A DNA stretch of 64,000 bases, taken from the NCBI GenBank assembly GCA_038530285.1, contig JBCBCY010000003.1, positions 124,001 through 188,000 on the forward strand, written 5' to 3'. A program made the translations under genes and the position numbers. This DNA comes from JASJAR01 sp038530285 (lineage in GTDB: Bacteria > Pseudomonadota > Alphaproteobacteria > Rhodobacterales > Rhodobacteraceae). The notes below the pieces were generated by a model. The model worked only from the letters and a program-made list of their open reading frames with translations. It did not search any database and had not been told where the DNA came from. Positions 18,430 to 26,129 of the stretch are shown here, piece by piece; the first letter of the stretch is position 1; each line of letters begins with the position of its first letter.

Positions 18430-18622
18430 TACAAACTACCCTACATTTGCACCGCAACCTTGCGGTGCATGTCACATTGAACCAAAATTTTACGAAGAGC
18501 CGTTCGGGCCAGAGGCGCTGCACCATTCGGGTGGGCAGGACGGTCTTAACGTGGACGTAAACTCTGCGTCAACGAAATCCGACGTTAACACTTTGGGTCA
18601 TTCTAAGACAGGTTAACGCTTT

Positions 18623-19054
18623 CTAAACAGAGGGTTGGCTTACGCAGGCGCGAAATGCCTGGACCGGTTCGGCGGCTCCGTCCAGCGGGACTTGCCGCAC
18701 CATTCCGCCAATGAAAGCGTTGGCCGCGGCGTTGAATTCCAGCCCATCCAGAACGTTGCCAAAGCCTTTGTCTTGCACTGACACCGTGCGCCCGCCGTCC
18801 GAGAATTCCTGGCGATCCGTGGTGATCGTGATGTCGCGCCCCCCAAAAAAGCGCAGACCGAACACCGGCGCATCTGGCCAGGGCATGGCGGCCGTCAGTG
18901 CGATTGAATAGGGAGCCGCGCGCCGCGGATCGTAGGTCAGTTCAACGTCCAGCTCGGCTGACGTGTGCGACAACGTACACACCGGCGATGGCGAAAACTC
19001 CCACGCCGCAGCGGGGCTGGCACACATCAGGGTCAGAAAAGCAAAGAGGCGCAT
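18623..19054 (-). CDS. Small secreted protein of unknown function
   Basis: The 143-residue product has a signal peptide (LFAFLTLMCASPAAA) and two cysteines (VCTLSH, RACVSQ) that could form a disulfide in the periplasm. I recognise no domain. It follows the L,D-transpeptidase by 38 bp on the same strand, so the two may be co-transcribed. The start at 19054 directly precedes the signal peptide and is preferred to the longer frame at 19096. Confidence 0.68.
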   Translation of the reverse strand: MRLFAFLTLMCASPAAAWEFSPSPVCTLSHTSAELDVELTYDPRRAAPYSIALTAAMPWPDAPVFGLRFFGGRDITITTDRQEFSDGGRTVSVQDKGFGNVLDGLEFNAAANAFIGGMVRQVPLDGAAEPVQAFRACVSQPSV

Positions 19055-19092
19055 ATCATGTAAGATAGCGCCCCTTTCACATCTGGCTACGG

Positions 19093-19704
19093 TCAACCGA
19101 TTTTGGCGTTCCAGCCTTTGGGGTAAAGCACCACTTTCGTGTCGATCGGCACAAGGTCGTAAAGATGCGCGATGTGGCTGTTCACAAGCCGCGCGCAGCC
19201 GTTCGAGACCGCCGAACCGATGGTACGGGGTTTGTTGGTGCCGTGAATGCGCAGGTAGGTGTCACGTCCTGAAGCATCGAACAGGTACAACGCACGCGCC
19301 CCAAGCGGGTTGCCGGGGCCACCGGGCATGCCGTTTTCGAACTTCTCGCCCTCTTCGAAGTGGCCATAAAGCTCGGGGTCGCGTTCCATCATGTCCTGTG
19401 TGGGCTTCCACGACGGCCATTCTTTCTTGGCGCGGATCCAGAAGGTGCCGGATTCGTAAAGATCACCGCGACCGATTCCCACCGAATACCGGATCGCATA
19501 GCGGTCTTCTTCGGTCCAATAGAGCGCGAAATCGCCCGGGATCAGGTGCAATTCACCAGCCGGCAATTCGTCGCGCAAGCGGATGCGGCGAGGCATGAAT
19601 TCTTCCGGAAGTTCAAAGGCTTCGGTATGGTGCGCCAAAGCGGGCGTTGCCATCGCGGCGGCCCCTCCGGCCGCAAGAAAGGTTCTGCGGTCAAACATAT
19701 TCAA
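19093..19704 (-). CDS. L,D-transpeptidase (YkuD family)
   Basis: The 203-residue product carries the YkuD catalytic motif in the C-terminal half: IHGTNKP, then SNGCARL with the active Cys. The N-terminus has a Tat-like motif (DRRTFLAAGG) and a signal peptide ending in PALA. These periplasmic enzymes make 3-3 peptidoglycan cross-links or attach proteins to the wall. Tat export is inferred from the RR motif. A GGCGCG/CGCGCC hairpin followed by TTTT on the plus strand (19720-19740) lies just upstream of its start. Confidence 0.9.
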   Translation of the reverse strand: MNMFDRRTFLAAGGAAAMATPALAHHTEAFELPEEFMPRRIRLRDELPAGELHLIPGDFALYWTEEDRYAIRYSVGIGRGDLYESGTFWIRAKKEWPSWKPTQDMMERDPELYGHFEEGEKFENGMPGGPGNPLGARALYLFDASGRDTYLRIHGTNKPRTIGSAVSNGCARLVNSHIAHLYDLVPIDTKVVLYPKGWNAKIG

Positions 19705-20111
19705 TCGTCCCAGGTTTTTGGCGCGGGCAGCGCGCCTTTTGCAGCGTCAAACCAAAGCTATGCGGCCAGAGTTTGGCGAAGAAAGGGTTCACGAGGCTGT
19801 GAGGTCCGGCTTTGTTGCAAACGTGTGACAGGCAAGGGTGCGCATAAAGCAAGTAAGCTTCTGAAAGTAAGCGACATTAGGTGTTTCGCATGTGGTGCCC
19901 GTTTCAAATTTTCTGGCACCGCTCAAGGGCAGTGGGGGGCATCGCGAACTCAACCAAAGCTTGATTAATGAGACGATTCCTGAGATACGGGCGCCGCTAG
20001 ACCTCTCTTCGATCCTCGTTTTCCTTCCACGGCAACGCAGTCCATCGATCACGACGCGCTACGCCACGCCGCTGCATTCCGCGAGCGGGACTATGATAAG
20101 GAAACACGCAG
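19705..20111. other. 407-bp region without a gene, leader of the cold-shock gene
   Basis: The gap lies between the divergent L,D-transpeptidase and cold-shock genes. It holds a GGCGCG-GGCAG-CGCGCC hairpin with TTTT at 19720-19740. A possible weak promoter with TTGATT at 19961 has only a poor -10. The remaining stretch could be a long 5' leader for the cold-shock mRNA, as is common in csp genes. I see no other coding sequence. Confidence 0.5.
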
Positions 20112-20318
20112 ATGGCCAATGGCACTGTGAAATGGTTCAACACCACCAAAGGGTACGGCTTCATCGCCCCTGAAGGCGGCGGCAAGGACGTTTTCGTCCA
20201 CATCTCTGCTGTCGAACGTTCGGGTCTGACCGGCCTTGCTGACGACCAGAAGGTCACATTTGACCTTGAAGCGGGCCGTGATGGCCGCGAAAGCGCGGTG
20301 AACATCGCCCTCGCCTAG
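20112..20318 (+). CDS. Cold-shock protein, CspA family
   Basis: The 68-residue single cold-shock domain contains both RNA-binding motifs (KGYGFI and VFVHI). It binds single-stranded nucleic acid and melts RNA structure in the cytosol. AAGGAA lies about 10 nt before the ATG. A hairpin with a T-tract follows 28 bp downstream. Which csp paralogue it is cannot be decided here. Confidence 0.96.
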   Translation: MANGTVKWFNTTKGYGFIAPEGGGKDVFVHISAVERSGLTGLADDQKVTFDLEAGRDGRESAVNIALA

Positions 20319-20345
20319 GTCTCAGGTGGTTTAAGGATTGAAGGG

Positions 20346-20370
20346 GCCCTGCGGATGCGGGGCCTTTTTG
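20346..20370 (+). terminator. Rho-independent terminator of the cold-shock gene
   Basis: GGCCC and GGGCC arms enclose a 10-nt loop with an inner GC pair and are followed by five T. The position just after the short gene fits. Confidence 0.75.
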
Positions 20371-20380
20371 CGTTCGGGTC

Positions 20381-20770
20381 TCAGGTCAGTTCCGAGATCG
20401 GGAAATCGACGTGGATGGCGTTGCCGTCAGGATCGCGCAGGAACACCAGGACCGTGCCTGCGACGTCTGCCGGGACGGGGGTATAGGCGACGCCGCGCGC
20501 ATCGAGGTTGGCGGTGAAATCCGCGTAACCCGACGCGCGGAAGGCGAAATGCTCCAGCCGGATGTTTTCATCGCCGCGGTAGGGCGTCGGCGGCGTGTCA
20601 AGGTCCACCAGATGCACCACGCAGGTGCCGCCCAGATAAAGCCAGGCGCCGGGGTTCGCGAACGCGGGCCGATGCCCCTGTTTGATGCCGAGGACATCGT
20701 CGTACCAGGCGATCATCGCGTCGATGTTGCTGGTGCGGATATTGACGTGATCAAAGCTTAGAAGCGGCAT
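20381..20770 (-). CDS. VOC (glyoxalase/dioxygenase) family protein
   Basis: The 129-residue product has one glyoxalase fold. The likely metal ligands are the His of FDHVNIRT near the start, the His of LEHFAF and the Glu/Asp-rich end (RDPDGNAIHVDFP). These small proteins act as glyoxalases, lyases or antibiotic-binding proteins. The substrate is not indicated. It is convergent with the cold-shock gene. Confidence 0.85.
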   Translation of the reverse strand: MPLLSFDHVNIRTSNIDAMIAWYDDVLGIKQGHRPAFANPGAWLYLGGTCVVHLVDLDTPPTPYRGDENIRLEHFAFRASGYADFTANLDARGVAYTPVPADVAGTVLVFLRDPDGNAIHVDFPISELT

Positions 20771-20833
20771 GGGGCGTGGTCCTTTGGCGAGGGTCCAGTG
20801 GGCCAGCGTGGGGGGGCGGTGTCAAGCGGGCGT

Positions 20834-20876
20834 CGAAATCCTTAAAGGATTTCGGGACGCTTTCTTTTCAAGAAAG
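20834..20876. repeat. Pair of adjacent perfect palindromes
   Basis: The first palindrome (20834-20854) has 10-bp arms CGAAATCCTT/AAGGATTTCG around one base. The second (20860-20876) has 7-bp arms CTTTCTT/AAGAAAG around TTC. They lie between the VOC and DUF4145 genes. They could act as the 3' end of the DUF4145 transcript or be a dispersed intergenic repeat. Other copies cannot be counted from this window. Confidence 0.6.
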
Positions 20877-20968
20877 TGTTTGGCGGCAATGTTGGACAGG
20901 TCGGGATGAGTTTTGGTCGAAAGTTTGATGAAACGGTGCGCCAAACACCCAAGTTTGCTATGCTACCT

Positions 20969-21772
20969 TCACGATTTCGAGCCTCTTTTCTTGAGGCGTT
21001 CTTCAACCTCTTTGCGCTTAGATTCGGGCAATTTCTGCCAGAGTTCTTCGCGTTTTCTTGGCTTTGTTATCATCTGCTCGACAATCTGGTTAAGTAGATC
21101 GAATAGGGCCTCAGCTATGAATGGTTCATCGTCTACATCAATTTGCCCTGGATGCACGGACTCATTCCCAACTATTCTCAAAACATGCATCGGTTTCGCA
21201 ATCTCCTCATCAAGACCTCTGTCGATTAGGAAATTTATGTCAGCATTAATGTTTGCACCCTTACAACCGAGTTCCATTAGCAGATGCTGCAGCGCAAGGC
21301 GCAACAGTGCCGCTGCGGCTCTAGGTGAGGTTGCGAAAACCGCAGCGGCCTCATCGTAGAGCCCGCGAATTTTGTGAGGCATATCAGATGTTGCAATTCC
21401 CGAAGGGCCAGTCCGAGGAAAGACCAGCTTGTCGCTGAGCCATACCGCTACGTCTCCACAGGAATCGCATCTCGAAAATTCCAAATTGTAGAGGCGGAAA
21501 GTATACGGATCTTTTTGTTCTTTTGACAGAAAGACATCGCTATCAGTTGATCGGATCAATTCGTCAAAGAAGTACATATCTCTAAAGCGTTCTTCCTCAG
21601 GTTTTCGCAGTTGTTCGTCCTTAGATTTTTCGATTGCCTCGCGATCGTATCGAACTGGAGTAGCATCCTTCTCCAATTCTGCCGCGCGTGCCACATACCA
21701 GTGCTGATGCGCCAACGCTCCGCAGTGTGGGCAAGAAAAACGAATTGATCCAAAGGATGGCGGGTTCGACAT
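20969..21772 (-). CDS. DUF4145 protein with two CxxC zinc ribbons
   Basis: The 267-residue product has two Cys pairs, SCPHCG near residue 14 and RCDSCG near 100, which likely form one split zinc ribbon. A helical DUF4145 domain follows (LRLALQHLLMELG, then RIVGNESVHPGQID), related to HEPN-like folds. The C-terminus is a charged helix. DUF4145 domains occur alone or fused to restriction and other defence proteins, and the function here is unknown. The gene starts 10 bp after uvrB and has AT-richer codons than its neighbours, suggesting acquisition. Confidence 0.85.
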   Translation of the reverse strand: MSNPPSFGSIRFSCPHCGALAHQHWYVARAAELEKDATPVRYDREAIEKSKDEQLRKPEEERFRDMYFFDELIRSTDSDVFLSKEQKDPYTFRLYNLEFSRCDSCGDVAVWLSDKLVFPRTGPSGIATSDMPHKIRGLYDEAAAVFATSPRAAAALLRLALQHLLMELGCKGANINADINFLIDRGLDEEIAKPMHVLRIVGNESVHPGQIDVDDEPFIAEALFDLLNQIVEQMITKPRKREELWQKLPESKRKEVEERLKKRGSKS

Positions 21773-21781
21773 TTTCTATAC

Positions 21782-23980
21782 TTAGCTCCTATTGCGCCGC
21801 TTCACATTCCCACCGCGTTGCCCGGCCCGGCCCGCCGAACTCCGGCCCCGGGATTTCACAGCAGCATCTGAGGCCGCTTCAATCGCCGACTGACGCGCGA
21901 GGGGGTCATCGGCCACGGCGAGATCCACCGCTTCCAGCCGTTTGACCTCATCGCGCAGGCGCGCGGCTTCTTCAAACTCCAGGTTCTCGGCCGCCTTCCT
22001 CATATCGGTCCGCAAGCCGTCCAATACCGCCTTCAGGTTCCCGCCCTGAAGCCCCGGATCGACCTTGGCGGTCACGCGGTTCATGTCGACGTCGCCCTTG
22101 TACAGCCCCGCCAGCACGTCATCGACGTTCTTTTTCACCGTCTCGGGCGTGATCCCGTGTTCTTCGTTGTAGGCGATCTGTTTCGCGCGGCGTCGGTTGG
22201 TTTCGGCCAGCGCGCGTTCCATCGATCCGGTCATCCGGTCGGCATACAGGATCACCCGGCCATCGGCGTTGCGCGCGGCGCGGCCAATGGTCTGGATCAG
22301 CGAGGTTTCAGACCGCAAGAACCCTTCCTTATCCGCGTCCAGTATCGCCACCAGCCCGCATTCGGGAATATCCAAGCCTTCGCGCAACAGGTTGATGCCA
22401 ACCAACACGTCGAACGCGCCAAGCCGCAGGTCGCGCAGGATTTCGATGCGTTCCAGCGTGTCGATGTCCGAATGCATATAGCGGATCTTGATGCCCTGTT
22501 CGTGCATGTATTCGGTCAGGTCTTCGGCCATGCGTTTGGTGAGCGTTGTCACCAGCGTGCGGTAACCGGCGGCTGTGACGCGGCGCACCTCGTCGAGAAG
22601 ATCATCGACCTGGGTTTCCACCGGCCGGATTTCGACGACGGGGTCCAAAAGCCCGGTGGGCCGGATCACCTGCTCGGTGAAGACACCGCCCGATTGTTCG
22701 ATCTCCCAGGCCGCAGGGGTGGCCGACACAAACACCGATTGGGGACGCATGGCATCCCATTCTTCGAACTTCAGGGGCCGGTTGTCGGTGCAGGACGGCA
22801 GGCGGAACCCATGTTCGGCCAACGTGCGTTTGCGATTGAAGTCACCTTTGAACATGCCGCCGATCTGCGGGACCGACACATGGCTTTCGTCGGCGAACAC
22901 GATCGCGTTGTCGGGGATGAATTCGAACAGCGTCGGGGGCGGCTCGCCCGGTGCGCGGCCCGTCAGATAGCGTGAGTAATTCTCAATCCCGTTGCAGGAC
23001 CCGGTCGCTTCGAGCATTTCCAGATCAAAGTTCGTTCGCTGTTCCAGGCGCTGGGCTTCCAGCAATTTGCCCTCGCCCACCATGCGTTCAAGGGTTTGGG
23101 CCAATTCGGCCTTAATCCCCTTGATCGCCTGCTGAAGGGTCGGGCGCGGGGTGACGTAATGCGAATTGGCATAAAGGCGCACGCGCTCGAAGGTGTCGGT
23201 TTTCTGTCCGGTCAGGGGGTCAAACTCGGTGATGGTTTCCAATTCATTGCCGAAGAACGACAGCTTCCAGGCGCGGTCGTCCAAGTGCGCGGGCCAGATT
23301 TCCAGGCTGTCGCCGCGCACCCGGAAAGCGCCGCGTTGAAAGGCCTGATCGTTGCGGCGGTATTGCTGGGCCACGAGATCGGCGATGACCTTGCGCTGGT
23401 CGTAGTCGCGCCCCTGATGCAGATCCTGGGTCATGGCCCCATAGGTTTCGACCGACCCGATACCGTAGATGCACGAGACGGACGCGACGATGATCACGTC
23501 ATCGCGTTCCAGCAAAGCCCGCGTGGCCGAGTGGCGCATCCGGTCGATCTGTTCGTTGATCTGGCTTTCTTTCTCGATGTAGGTGTCCGACCGAGCGACA
23601 TAGGCCTCGGGCTGGTAATAGTCGTAGTAGCTGACGAAGTATTCGACGGCGTTTTCGGGGAAAAACCCCTTGAACTCGCCGTAAAGCTGGGCGGCCAGCG
23701 TTTTGTTGGGAGCCAGAATGATCGCCGGGCGTTGGGTTTCCTCGATCACCTTGGCCATGGTGAAGGTCTTGCCGGTGCCTGTGGCGCCCAGCAGGACCTG
23801 GTCGCGGTCGCCCCCGTTGACGCCTGCGGTCAGTTCCGCGATGGCCGTGGGCTGGTCGCCTGCGGCTTCGAATTCCGTGTGCAGTGCGAATGCTCTTCCG
23901 CCTTCAAGCTTGTCGCGCGTTCGGACATCAGGTGCTGGCGAATGCAAAACGGGCATCGATTCGGGGCTGTTGTTGTGCAT
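21782..23980 (-). CDS. uvrB: Excinuclease ABC subunit B
   Basis: The 732-residue product carries Walker A GATGTGKT near residue 65, the damage-probing beta-hairpin (YYDYYQPEAYV), helicase motifs (FADESHVSVPQ, QTIGRAARN) and a C-terminal UVR domain (NLEFEEAARLRDEVKRLE) that contacts UvrC. It loads onto damaged DNA with UvrA for nucleotide excision repair. The start at 23980 is chosen because AGGTG precedes it. The open frame reaches 24010. DUF4145 follows directly. No GTTC-N7-GTTC LexA box was found upstream. Confidence 0.97.
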   Translation of the reverse strand: MHNNSPESMPVLHSPAPDVRTRDKLEGGRAFALHTEFEAAGDQPTAIAELTAGVNGGDRDQVLLGATGTGKTFTMAKVIEETQRPAIILAPNKTLAAQLYGEFKGFFPENAVEYFVSYYDYYQPEAYVARSDTYIEKESQINEQIDRMRHSATRALLERDDVIIVASVSCIYGIGSVETYGAMTQDLHQGRDYDQRKVIADLVAQQYRRNDQAFQRGAFRVRGDSLEIWPAHLDDRAWKLSFFGNELETITEFDPLTGQKTDTFERVRLYANSHYVTPRPTLQQAIKGIKAELAQTLERMVGEGKLLEAQRLEQRTNFDLEMLEATGSCNGIENYSRYLTGRAPGEPPPTLFEFIPDNAIVFADESHVSVPQIGGMFKGDFNRKRTLAEHGFRLPSCTDNRPLKFEEWDAMRPQSVFVSATPAAWEIEQSGGVFTEQVIRPTGLLDPVVEIRPVETQVDDLLDEVRRVTAAGYRTLVTTLTKRMAEDLTEYMHEQGIKIRYMHSDIDTLERIEILRDLRLGAFDVLVGINLLREGLDIPECGLVAILDADKEGFLRSETSLIQTIGRAARNADGRVILYADRMTGSMERALAETNRRRAKQIAYNEEHGITPETVKKNVDDVLAGLYKGDVDMNRVTAKVDPGLQGGNLKAVLDGLRTDMRKAAENLEFEEAARLRDEVKRLEAVDLAVADDPLARQSAIEAASDAAVKSRGRSSAGRAGQRGGNVKRRNRS

Positions 23981-24309
23981 CGGGCACCTTTTTGTTCCGG
24001 GGACTGTCATAGATGGAGGGCACTAAACCTATTTTGCAAGCCAAGGGCTGTGGATAAACCCAATGCCTGCTGACACTTGGCGTCAGGAGCCTCCCCATTT
24101 CCGGGGAATTCAACTAAAAGTAAAAATTTCTCTATCTATTCTCCCAAAGGTTGTATAATACTTAACAGGCAAGCAGCAGACCTAAGGCTGCCGGTAGTGC
24201 GTAGTAGATACCCACCCCTCGCTCCCGCGTGTTACCGGCAGCCGACTTTTCTTTCGGGTCACTTTCCCCCATAACAATCTGTGAACACTGACCGGTTATG
24301 AGGTCCGCT
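23981..24309. other. 329-bp intergenic region between divergent uvrB and complex I gene
   Basis: The stretch is AT-rich in its left half (24110-24170) and contains the possible small RNA described separately. Promoters for uvrB (minus) and the NDUFS4-like gene (plus) must lie here, but no convincing -35/-10 pair could be assigned. Confidence 0.4.
24154..24250 (+). ncRNA. Candidate small RNA or terminator-like structure
   Basis: A consensus TATAAT lies at 24154-24159, without a good -35 box. Downstream is a perfect 11-bp inverted repeat GGCTGCCGGTA (24186-24196)/TACCGGCAGCC (24233-24243), enclosing a 36-nt C-rich loop (CCCACCCCTCGCTCCC) and followed by GACTTTTCTTT. The layout (promoter box, stem with an unpaired C-rich loop, T-tract) fits a roughly 85-nt sRNA whose loop could pair with Shine-Dalgarno sequences. 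It could equally be a leader of the next gene. Confidence 0.35.
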
Positions 24310-24621
24310 ATGGTCGCTCGGATTTTTCGCCCTGCCAAAACCGCCATGTCGTCGGGCACCGCTCGAACGAAAGCATGGGTGCTGGAATATGCTGCCGACA
24401 CCGCGCGCGCGGTCGATCCACTCATGGGGTGGACCAGTTCCGACGATACTCAAAGCCAGGTGCGTGTGCGGTTCGACACCAAAGAAGCCGCCCTCGATTA
24501 TGCCAAGGATCACGGGATCGACGCTGTCGTGACCGAACCCAAAGAGCGTAAGCCCAATATTCGCACCCGGGGGTATGGCGAGAACTTCGCCCCCGACAGG
24601 CGCGGACCATGGACGCACTGA
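24310..24621 (+). CDS. Complex I accessory subunit, NDUFS4-like (ETC complex I conserved region)
   Basis: The 103-residue product matches the alphaproteobacterial homologue of the mitochondrial 18-kDa NDUFS4 subunit: RIFRPAKTAMSSG at the start, VDPLMGWTSSDDT, FDTKEAALDYAKDHG and a C-terminal PKERKPNIRTRGY. It stabilises NADH:ubiquinone oxidoreductase at the inner membrane. GAGG is 6 nt before the ATG at 24310, which settles the start. It overlaps the following GNAT gene by 13 bp. Confidence 0.93.
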   Translation: MVARIFRPAKTAMSSGTARTKAWVLEYAADTARAVDPLMGWTSSDDTQSQVRVRFDTKEAALDYAKDHGIDAVVTEPKERKPNIRTRGYGENFAPDRRGPWTH

Positions 24622-25085
24622 ACCTCGATTTCCGGCCCGCCGATCCGACCGACCCGCAATATGCAGACCTGTTCGATCGGCACTTGAAGCTGATGCATGC
24701 GTCCAGCCCGGCCTGTTCGGTTCATGCCAAGCCGGCCTCGGGTCTTGCCGGCGCGCATGTGACTTTTCTGGTGGCCCATCACGGCGAGACGCCCGTGGCG
24801 ATGGGGGCGGTTCAAGACCTTGGCGATGGGCTGTTTGAAGTGAAATCGATGCACGTGACCAACGCGTGCCGGGGCAGGGGCATCGCGAAAGACCTTCTTG
24901 GGGCGCTGTTGACGGCGGCCCGGTCACGTGGTGCCACCCGGATCAGTCTGGAAACTGGAAGCCAGCCGGTGTTTGAGCCAGCTCGCGCATTGTACCGTTC
25001 GGCCGGGTTCGAACCCTGCGCGCCCTTTGCCGACTACACCAATGATCCAAACAGTTTCTACATGTCGTTGGACATGTCCGCCTAA
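24609..25085 (+). CDS. GNAT N-acetyltransferase
   Basis: The 158-residue product has the acetyl-CoA loop CRGRGIAKDLL near residue 95 and the C-terminal helix ARALYRSAGFEPC, a clear GNAT fold. The substrate is unknown. It overlaps the NDUFS4-like gene by 13 bp and is probably translated from the same mRNA. Its stop overlaps the stop of the convergent phosphatase gene by 4 nt. Confidence 0.9.
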   Translation: MDALNLDFRPADPTDPQYADLFDRHLKLMHASSPACSVHAKPASGLAGAHVTFLVAHHGETPVAMGAVQDLGDGLFEVKSMHVTNACRGRGIAKDLLGALLTAARSRGATRISLETGSQPVFEPARALYRSAGFEPCAPFADYTNDPNSFYMSLDMSA

Positions 25086-25900
25086 TCGAGGATCGGGTCA
25101 AACGCGGCGCGCACGGTATCCCAAGCGGCTGCGTTTCCGGCAGCCACCATCCGGCCCGTCCTGATGCGCGGCGTATAGGGCACCCCGTCGGTCAGATGCG
25201 CCGTCCCTCCGGCTTCGGTCAGGGCCAAGGCACCTGCAGCATGGTCCCAGGGATTCAAACCCCGGCTGACCGAAAAGTTCAAAAGCCCTTCGGCCATCAA
25301 GCGGTAGTCGAACACGGACGCGCGGTTGTCGGTGATGGCGCGAAACCGGGGTGCGAGCCGGGCCACATGTTCAATGTCGGTTTGGGGCGCCGCGACGAAG
25401 GCAATGACCCCGGCAAGGTCTTTTTCTGACGTGGCTGGCGAGGTTTGAAACCGGGCGCCGTTGGAATGATGCGTGCCGCCACCACGTTCGGTCCAGACCC
25501 AATCGTCAACGACCGGGTCGTAAAGCAGCCCAAAGACCGTGCCCTGACTGTCAGAGATCGCCAAAAGGGTCCCGAAGGTCGCCAGCCCATGCGCAAAGTT
25601 CCAGGTCCCGTCGATCGGGTCGAGGATCACGGCCTCTTCGCCCCGGGTCAGCGCGTCGATCAAGCCGGGTTCTTCGGAAATACTTTCTTCGCCGACGAAA
25701 GCAACGCCGGGCAAGATCGTCTCGAATGCGGAACGCAGCCGGTCTTCCATCGCCTTGTCGGCCTCGGTCACTAGGTCAGTGGGCGACGACTTCGTCTCGA
25801 CCTGGGCTGCCGTCAACGACCGGAACCTCGGCAGCACTTCGGCGCGCGCGGCGTCTTGTACGGCTTTGATCAGGGCGGCGCGGGTGGCTTGGTCAAGCAT
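25082..25900 (-). CDS. Inositol monophosphatase family phosphatase
   Basis: The 272-residue product has the metal-binding motifs of the IMPase/FBPase superfamily: GEES near residue 70, DPIDGTWNF near 93 and NPWDHAAG near 215. Members hydrolyse inositol phosphates, 3'-phosphoadenosine 5'-phosphate (CysQ) or histidinol phosphate. The choice cannot be made from sequence reading. The ATG at 25900 has no close alternative. The tRNA-Arg gene lies upstream on the other strand. Confidence 0.88.
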   Translation of the reverse strand: MLDQATRAALIKAVQDAARAEVLPRFRSLTAAQVETKSSPTDLVTEADKAMEDRLRSAFETILPGVAFVGEESISEEPGLIDALTRGEEAVILDPIDGTWNFAHGLATFGTLLAISDSQGTVFGLLYDPVVDDWVWTERGGGTHHSNGARFQTSPATSEKDLAGVIAFVAAPQTDIEHVARLAPRFRAITDNRASVFDYRLMAEGLLNFSVSRGLNPWDHAAGALALTEAGGTAHLTDGVPYTPRIRTGRMVAAGNAAAWDTVRAAFDPILD

Positions 25901-26026
25901 TTTGCATCTCCGGGGTCTGAATTCCTGCGTCCCCTATCGATATTGTGCTGCATTTGCATGTCATAAGTGGCCACATCTCGCGCGGCTTGCTTTTTTGCCA
26001 CCCTTTCCGCAGAACCGGTATTGAGC

Positions 26027-26103
26027 GGTCCGGTAGCTCAACTGGATAGAGCAGCTGACTTCTAATCAGCAGGTTGAGGGTTCGAGTCCTTCCCGGATCG
26101 CCA
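26027..26103 (+). tRNA. tRNA-Arg (anticodon TCT)
   Basis: A complete 77-nt cloverleaf is present. The acceptor GGTCCGG pairs with CCGGATC (one G-T pair), the D arm is GCTC...GAGC, and the anticodon stem GCTGA/TCAGC carries loop CTTCTAA with anticodon TCT. The T arm has GAGGG-TTCGAGT-CCTTC, and an encoded CCA ends the gene at 26103. It reads AGA codons. Confidence 0.97.
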
Positions 26104-26129
26104 GCCCGTTTGGGCCGTTGGGGGATATC

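Noticed and set aside
23096..24073. 325-residue open frame antisense to uvrB
   Set aside because: Shadow of uvrB with no recognisable domain. uvrB motifs are complete on the other strand.
24166..24255. SRP 4.5S RNA or 6S RNA in the uvrB upstream region
   Set aside because: A GGCAAGCAGCAGACC stretch recalls the 4.5S core, but the conserved tetraloop and the symmetrical internal loops are missing, and the size does not fit 6S RNA.
23981..24309. SOS box for uvrB
   Set aside because: I looked for GTTC-N7-GTTC and its reverse in the upstream region and found no acceptable match.
26027..26103. tRNA-Arg as a proven phage or island attachment site
   Set aside because: No integrase gene and no repeated tRNA 3' end were seen nearby. 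Only the gene order suggests it, so it is given as a low-interest finding instead.
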